In this document: in pieces, positions 38,639-42,842 of the stretch
Numbering within the stretch: position 1 is the first letter of the stretch
Layout: every line of letters starts with the position of its first letter
From: Actinomycetota bacterium
Lineage (GTDB): Bacteria; Actinomycetota; Actinomycetes; Streptosporangiales; Streptosporangiaceae
Assembly (NCBI GenBank): GCA_003242605.1
Contig: QGUZ01000008.1
Location: forward strand, 1-42,842
Direction of reading: 5' to 3'
DNA length: 42,842 bases
Translations under genes and position numbers: made by a program
The notes under the pieces: model-generated
Seen by the model: only the letters and a program-made list of their open reading frames with translations
Told to the model about the DNA's origin: nothing
The model's database searches: none

Positions 38639-40141
38639 ATGCGCCAGATCGACTCCGACTTCCTCGCGCTGCCGCTGCGGCGGCTCGCGGACGCCGCGCT
38701 CCAGCGCGCCCGCGACCTCGGCGCGCGACACGCCGACTTCCGCATGGAGCGCATCCGCGCCGAGACGCTGCGCCTGTTCGACGCGCGGCTGGAGGGCGCG
38801 ATCGACGCCGACGACCTCGGCTACGCCGTACGGGTGATCGTCGACGGCACCTGGGGGTTCGCGGCGGGCATCGAGCTGACCCCGGAGGCGGCCGCGGCGA
38901 CCGCCGAGCAGGCGGTGCGGGTGGCCAAGGTGAGCGCGGCGGTGAACCGGGAGCCGGTCGAGCTGGCCCCCGAGCCGGTCTACTCCGACGTCACCTGGGT
39001 CTCGCCGTACGAGGTCGACCCGTTCGACGTGCCGCTGAAGGAGAAGACCGAGCTGCTCGCCGAGTGGTCGAACCGGCTGCTCGCCGACGACCGGGTCGAC
39101 CACGTCCAGGCCTCGCTCCAGCAGGTCAAGGAGCAGAAGTTCTACGCCGACACCGCGGGCACCGTCACCACCCAGCAGCGGGTGCGGCTGCACCCGTCGC
39201 TCACCGCGATGAAGGCGCTGCCGGACGGCCGGTTCGACGACATGCGCACGCTCGCCCCGCCGACCGGGCGCGGGTTCGAGTACCTCACCGGCACCGGCTG
39301 GGACTTCCCCGCCGAGCTGGAGCGCATCCCCGAGTACCTCGCCGAGAAGCTCGCCGCGCCGTCGGTGGAGGCGGGCACGTACGACCTGGTGATCGACCCG
39401 TCGAACCTGTGGCTCACCATCCACGAGTCGATCGGGCACGCCACCGAGCTGGACCGCGCGCTCGGCTACGAGGCGGCGTACGCGGGCACCTCGTTCGCCA
39501 CCTTCGACAAGCTCGGCGAGCTGCAGTACGGCTCGCCGATCATGAACGTGACCGGGGACCGCACCGCCGAGCACGGCCTGGCCACGATCGGCTGGGACGA
39601 CGAGGGCGTGCAGGCCCAGTCGTTCGACATCGTGCGCGACGGGGTGCTCGTCGGCTACCAGCTCGACCGGCGCATGGCGCGGCTGAAGGGCCTGGGCCGC
39701 TCCAACGGCTGCGCGTTCGCCGACTCGCCCGCGCACGTGCCGATGCAGCGCATGGCGAACGTGTCGCTGCAGCCCGCGCCGGACGGCCCGTCGGTCGACG
39801 AGCTGATCGCCGGGGTGGAGCGCGGCATCTACATCGTCGGCGACAAGAGCTGGTCGATCGACATGCAGCGGTACAACTTCCAGTTCACCGGCCAGCGCTT
39901 CTATCTCATCAAGAACGGCCGGCTCGCCGGGCAGGTCCGCGACGTCGCCTACCAGGCCACCACGACCGACTTCTGGCGCTCGATGGAGGCGGTCGGCGGC
40001 CCCCAGACCTACGTGCTCGGCGGCGCGTTCAACTGCGGCAAGGGCCAGCCCGGGCAGGTGGCCCCGGTGAGCCACGGCTGCCCGGCCGCGCTGTTCCGCG
40101 GCGTCCGCGTTCTCAACACCGTTCAGGAGGGTGGCAGGTGA
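38639..40141 (+). CDS. tldD: TldD-type metalloprotease subunit
   Basis: 500 residues. The zinc motif HESIGH has H262, E263 and H267. The C-terminal region contains the conserved GGAFNCGKGQPGQ and SHGCPAALFRGV segments of TldD. TldD pairs with TldE/PmbA to form a protease that trims unfolded or small peptides (CcdA antitoxin and microcin B17 in E. coli). No RiPP precursor or toxin-antitoxin pair is nearby, so a general peptide-degrading role is likely. The stop overlaps the pmbA start (GTGA). Confidence 0.95.
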   Translation: MRQIDSDFLALPLRRLADAALQRARDLGARHADFRMERIRAETLRLFDARLEGAIDADDLGYAVRVIVDGTWGFAAGIELTPEAAAATAEQAVRVAKVSAAVNREPVELAPEPVYSDVTWVSPYEVDPFDVPLKEKTELLAEWSNRLLADDRVDHVQASLQQVKEQKFYADTAGTVTTQQRVRLHPSLTAMKALPDGRFDDMRTLAPPTGRGFEYLTGTGWDFPAELERIPEYLAEKLAAPSVEAGTYDLVIDPSNLWLTIHESIGHATELDRALGYEAAYAGTSFATFDKLGELQYGSPIMNVTGDRTAEHGLATIGWDDEGVQAQSFDIVRDGVLVGYQLDRRMARLKGLGRSNGCAFADSPAHVPMQRMANVSLQPAPDGPSVDELIAGVERGIYIVGDKSWSIDMQRYNFQFTGQRFYLIKNGRLAGQVRDVAYQATTTDFWRSMEAVGGPQTYVLGGAFNCGKGQPGQVAPVSHGCPAALFRGVRVLNTVQEGGR

Positions 40142-41508
40142 GGCCCCAGGAGATGGTCGAGCGGGCGCTGGAGCTGTCCCGCGCCGACGACTGCATCGTG
40201 ATCGCGGAGGAGACCTCCACGGCGAACCTGCGCTTCGCCGGGAACACCCTCACCACGAACGGCGTGGCCCGCTCCGCCCGGCTCACGGTGATCTCGATCG
40301 CCGGGCCGGGGGTCGGGGTGGTCTCCCGGAGCGCGGTCCGCGACGAGCAGCTCGCCGCCGCGGCCGCCGCGCCGGCCGCCGCGGCCCGCGACGCGGCGCC
40401 CGCCGAGGACGCCCGGCCGCTGGTGGAGGGCACCGAGCCCGGCCCCGGCTGGGACGACCCGGTGGAGCCGACCACGATCGACGTGTTCCGCGACTTCGCC
40501 CCGGCGCTCGGCGAGACGTTCGCCGCGGCCGAGGCGGCCGGGCGGCGGCTGTACGGCTTCGCCGAGCACATCCTCACCAGCACGTTCCTCGGCTCCACGC
40601 GCGGCCTGCGGCTGCGGCACGACCAGCCCACCGGCCGCCTGGAGCTCAACGCCAAGTCGGCGGACATGACCCGCTCGGCGTGGGCCGGGGTGGCGACGCG
40701 GGACTTCACCGACGTGGACCTCGCCGCGCTCGACGCGGACCTCGCCAAGCGGCTCGCCTGGGCGGGCAAGCGGATCGAACTGCCCCCGGGCCGCTACGAG
40801 ACGCTGCTGCCGCCGACCGCCGTCGCCGACCTGATGATCTACATGTACTGGTCGGCCGGGGCCCGGGACGCGCTCGACGGCCGCTCGGTGTTCGCCAAGC
40901 CCGGCGGCGGCACCCGGGTCGGGGAGACGCTGTCCCGCACCCCGGTGCGGATCTACAGCGACCCGAACGCCCCCGGTGTGGAGTGCGCCCCGTTCGTGGT
41001 GGCGCACGCCTCCAGCCGGGAGGACTCGGTGTTCGACAACGGGCTGCCGCTGGGCCGTACCGCGTGGGTCGACGAGGGCCGGCTCGCCGCGCTGCGGCAG
41101 ACCCGCCACTCGGCCGAGCTGTCCGGACTGCCGGTCACCCCGGCGATCGACAACCTGCTCATGGAGGGGCCGGACGGCGGCCCGTCCCTGGACGAGATGA
41201 TCGCCTCGACCCGGCGCGGCCTGCTCGTCACCTGCCTGTGGTACATCCGCGAGGTGGACCCGCAGACGCTGCTGCTCACCGGGCTCACCCGGGACGGGGT
41301 CTACCTGGTGGAGAACGGCGAGGTGGTCGGCGAGGTGAACAACTTCCGGTTCAACGAGAGCCCGGTCGACCTGCTCGCCCGCCTCACCGAGGTCGGCGGC
41401 AGCGAGCCCACCCTGCCGCGGGAGTGGAACGACTGGTTCACCCGCACGGTCATGCCGCCGATCCGGGTGCCGGACTTCAACATGTCGACGGTCAGCCAGG
41501 CGAGCTGA
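40138..41508 (+). CDS. pmbA: TldE/PmbA-type protease partner
   Basis: 456 residues from a GTG that overlaps the tldD stop and has AGGAGG upstream. It has the PmbA fold (FAGNTLTTNGVARSARLTVISI, split by variation; then GRYETLLPPTAVADLM and VENGEVVGEVNNFRFNESP near the C-terminus). It lacks the HExxxH zinc site of TldD, as PmbA/TldE should. An Ala-rich loop at about 78-98 is extended. It works as a heterodimer with TldD in the cytoplasm. A very strong hairpin follows. Confidence 0.93.
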   Translation: MRPQEMVERALELSRADDCIVIAEETSTANLRFAGNTLTTNGVARSARLTVISIAGPGVGVVSRSAVRDEQLAAAAAAPAAAARDAAPAEDARPLVEGTEPGPGWDDPVEPTTIDVFRDFAPALGETFAAAEAAGRRLYGFAEHILTSTFLGSTRGLRLRHDQPTGRLELNAKSADMTRSAWAGVATRDFTDVDLAALDADLAKRLAWAGKRIELPPGRYETLLPPTAVADLMIYMYWSAGARDALDGRSVFAKPGGGTRVGETLSRTPVRIYSDPNAPGVECAPFVVAHASSREDSVFDNGLPLGRTAWVDEGRLAALRQTRHSAELSGLPVTPAIDNLLMEGPDGGPSLDEMIASTRRGLLVTCLWYIREVDPQTLLLTGLTRDGVYLVENGEVVGEVNNFRFNESPVDLLARLTEVGGSEPTLPREWNDWFTRTVMPPIRVPDFNMSTVSQAS

Positions 41509-41524
41509 CCCGCGGACGCACGCG

Positions 41525-41559
41525 CGCCCGTCCATCGGCGGCCCGCCGGTGGACGGGCG
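41525..41559. terminator. Strong bidirectional terminator after pmbA
   Basis: A 16-bp stem (41525-41540 with 41544-41559, loop GCC) with one T-G wobble lies between pmbA and the convergent small gene. Confidence 0.75.
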
Positions 41560-41649
41560 CCGTCGTGTCCGGCGTCGGCCGCCCGCCCGGGGCCGGGCGG
41601 CGGCGAGGCGCGCCCTGCCCGGTACGGCGGCGCGCCGTGGGGGCCGGTG

Positions 41650-41955
41650 TCAGGGGAGGGTGATCCCGAGCGCCGCGGCGAGCGCCTCGGCGGCCCGGCC
41701 GAGCGGGCCGAAGGGGGTGCCGGGCACGGCGACGGCGCGGACCACGGCGAGGCGGCGGGCCGTCTCCGGGCCGCGGCCCCGGCCTGCCTCGACCTCCTCG
41801 AGCACCGCCTCCACCTCCTCGCGCAGCGGCGCGGGCAGCAGCTCGCCGTGCACGTCCGCCTGGGCCACGAGCTCCCGCAGCGCCTCCGCGACGCGCCCCG
41901 GCTCCGGCCCGAGGCCCGCGCCGATCCCGGCGGCGCCGTCGGTTCGCTCGCTCAT
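41650..41955 (-). CDS. Small helical protein of unknown function
   Basis: 101 residues from ATG 41955 (MSERTDGAAG); a GTG/ATG pair at 42012-42015 would add about 20 residues, and neither has a well-placed ribosome site. After a flexible start, about 22-101 is predicted to be helical with charged heptad-like stretches (RVAEALRELVAQAD, then LREEVEAVLEEVEAG) and ends LAAALGITLP. No catalytic motif is seen and I do not recognise the family. It follows dodecin in the same direction, but a hairpin lies between them. Confidence 0.6.
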   Translation of the reverse strand: MSERTDGAAGIGAGLGPEPGRVAEALRELVAQADVHGELLPAPLREEVEAVLEEVEAGRGRGPETARRLAVVRAVAVPGTPFGPLGRAAEALAAALGITLP

Positions 41956-42019
41956 CTCCCGCCCGTTCCCGGCGGCCCGCGTCCCGGCGCCGGCCGCCCG
42001 CTCCCCTCTCATCACGCGA

Positions 42020-42055
42020 CGGCCCGGCCCGCGGCGTCCGCGCGCGGCCGGGCCG
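42020..42055 (-). terminator. Hairpin after dodecin
   Basis: Perfect 10-bp arms CGGCCCGGCC/GGCCGGGCCG with a 16-nt loop start 5 nt past the dodecin stop. Confidence 0.5.
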
Positions 42056-42060
42056 GATGC

Positions 42061-42273
42061 TCAGGCGTCCTCGAGCCGGAAACCGACCTTCAGACCGACC
42101 TGGATGTGCGCGACCCGGCCCTCGGCGAGCTGGCCGCGGATCTCGGTGACCTCGAACCAGTCGAGGTGGCGCAGGGTCTGCGCGGCTCGGCGGATGCCGT
42201 TGCGGATGGCCTGGTCCACGCTCTCCGGCGAGGTGCCGACGATCTCGGTGACACGGTAGGTGCGGTCTGTCAT
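42061..42273 (-). CDS. Dodecin (flavin-binding)
   Basis: 70 residues from ATG 42273 with GGGAGG upstream. It shows the dodecin core: YRVTEIVGTSPESVDQAI, the flavin-stacking Trp in LDWFEVTEIRG, and HIQVGLKVGFRLE at the end. Dodecins form hollow dodecamers that store riboflavin, FMN or FAD and protect the cell from free flavin. It is divergent from the DUF3099 gene. Identification is firm. Confidence 0.95.
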   Translation of the reverse strand: MTDRTYRVTEIVGTSPESVDQAIRNGIRRAAQTLRHLDWFEVTEIRGQLAEGRVAHIQVGLKVGFRLEDA

Positions 42274-42359
42274 CGGGCCTCCCTTGCTCCCCCGCCGGGG
42301 ATCGTATGGCAGGGCCCCCGCCCGGGGAGGGACGCGGCACGAGCACCGCGCCAGAGGTT

Positions 42360-42365
42360 TACGGT
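42360..42365 (+). promoter_or_regulatory. -10 box TACGGT for the DUF3099 gene
   Basis: TACGGT is followed by GGAGGG (6 nt) and GTG 42372. The same GGAGGG would be too close to act as a ribosome site, so leaderless start is favoured. Confidence 0.5.
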
Positions 42366-42371
42366 GGAGGG

Positions 42372-42695
42372 GTGAAGACATGGCGTGGCCGCCGGGTCGT
42401 CCACGAGATCACGGACGCCAAGCCCTCCCTGTCGGAGGACATCGGGCGGAGAGAGAAGCGTTATCTCATCCAGATGGGCATCCGCACCGTCTGCCTCATC
42501 CTCGCCGTCCTCGTCGACGCCCCCTGGCCCATCAGGGCGCTCCTCGTCGCCGGTGCGGTTTTTTTGCCGTACTTTGCCGTTGTCGGGGCGAACGCTGGAC
42601 ATGAGGAAGGCAGAACGGCCCGGTTCACCCCTTTGGACGAGACGGAAGCTGACCAAAAAGAGATACCACGCCACCGACGCGAGATCGGGTCGTGA
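42372..42695 (+). CDS. DUF3099-family small membrane protein
   Basis: 107 residues from GTG 42372. It begins MKTWRGRRVVHEITDAKPSL, with SEDIGRREKRYLIQMGIRT next, the conserved start of DUF3099. Two membrane helices follow (about 36-50 and 54-72), then a charged cytoplasmic tail. Its role is unknown. It lies between dodecin and the hairpin RNA region. Confidence 0.85.
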   Translation: MKTWRGRRVVHEITDAKPSLSEDIGRREKRYLIQMGIRTVCLILAVLVDAPWPIRALLVAGAVFLPYFAVVGANAGHEEGRTARFTPLDETEADQKEIPRHRREIGS

Positions 42696-42702
42696 CGAAC
42701 TC

Positions 42703-42734
42703 TTGACGCAACCCCTGGGTAAGAGGTGTACAGT
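42703..42734 (+). promoter_or_regulatory. Candidate promoter of the hairpin RNA
   Basis: TTGACG (42703-42708) and TACAGT (42729-42734) are good single elements, but the 20-bp spacer is longer than normal. The region starts right after the DUF3099 stop and is less GC-rich than its surroundings. Confidence 0.45.
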
Positions 42735-42740
42735 TTAGCC

Positions 42741-42842
42741 AAGCGCTCTGGTCCCCCGTCGGAGCGCTGGTGCCGGTGTTCCGGGCCCCCGTCGGAACAC
42801 CGATGATGCGGCGCCGGGTGGTTTGCCCCCGTAACCACCCGG
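42741..42842 (+). ncRNA. Triple-hairpin C-loop RNA, 6C-RNA-like (runs to or past the window end)
   Basis: Three perfect stems follow one another. Stem 1: AGCGCTC/GAGCGCT (42742-42748, 42762-42768). Stem 2: CGGTGTTCC/GGAACACCG (42774-42782, 42794-42802). Stem 3: CCGGGTGGTT/AACCACCCGG (42814-42823, 42833-42842). Every loop contains CCCCCGT. The stems differ in sequence while the loops match, the pattern of a functional RNA. The actinobacterial 6C RNA has hairpins with C-rich loops; this one has three with five Cs each. No reading frame is credible. The last stem ends exactly at the window edge. Confidence 0.65.

Noticed and set aside
38639..41508. TldD/PmbA pair as part of a RiPP or toxin-antitoxin cluster
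   Set aside because: No precursor peptide, modification enzyme, toxin or antitoxin gene is adjacent; fatty-acid genes and dodecin flank the pair.

Overview
The window is very GC-rich DNA (third codon positions almost all G or C) from an actinobacterium. The evidence is mycothiol synthesis (mshC), an InhA-type enoyl-ACP reductase, a PAC2-family protein, DUF3090 and DUF3099 family proteins, GTG and TTG starts, and many start codons placed directly behind a TANNNT -10 box. The gene content fits the Streptosporangiales/Streptomycetales side of the phylum, but the species cannot be fixed from sequence alone. No tRNA, rRNA, CRISPR, insertion sequence or prophage was seen. The window looks like chromosomal core plus a nitrogen-assimilation block.

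Layout. 1-6.7 kb: the end of a LuxR-type regulator, an FHA/zinc-ribbon protein, an M50 membrane protease with a CBS region, a RecB-like nuclease and a NarL/DesK-type two-component pair. 6.8-12.9 kb: a leftward five-gene oligopeptide/dipeptide ABC importer operon (permease C, binding lipoprotein, permease B, two ATPases). It is preceded by an AT-richer control region with 11-bp repeats. 13.2-19.2 kb: a small membrane protein, a HAD phosphatase, metH and a divergent PAC2 protein.

19.3-29.9 kb is a complete nitrate-assimilation block, all leftward: narK (uptake), nasA (nitrate to nitrite), an NADH/FAD/[2Fe-2S] electron-transfer protein, nirB and nirD (nitrite to ammonium), a 40-codon small ORF, an NnaR-like HemD-winged-helix regulator and a CbiX-like chelatase that could supply siroheme for NirB. 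Nearly every junction is an ATGA or GTGA overlap. Candidate GlnR/NnaR operators lie before narK and nasA.

30-34.8 kb: peptide deformylase, then leftward mshC, an NRDE/TANGO2 protein and a trio of uncharacterised actinobacterial families (phosphomutase-like phosphatase, DUF3090 zinc-ribbon protein, PI3/4-kinase-like SCO1664 protein). 34.9-42.8 kb: aldo/keto reductase, a secreted low-complexity protein, fabG-fabI, the divergent tldD-pmbA protease pair, a small unknown protein, dodecin and a DUF3099 membrane protein. The last 110 bp hold three consecutive perfect hairpins whose loops all contain CCCCCGT, resembling the actinobacterial 6C RNA.

The points most worth following are the triple C-loop hairpin RNA at the right edge, the kinase-like/phosphatase/zinc-ribbon trio beside mshC, the small ORF coupled to the nnaR-like gene, and the clustered direct-repeat operators.
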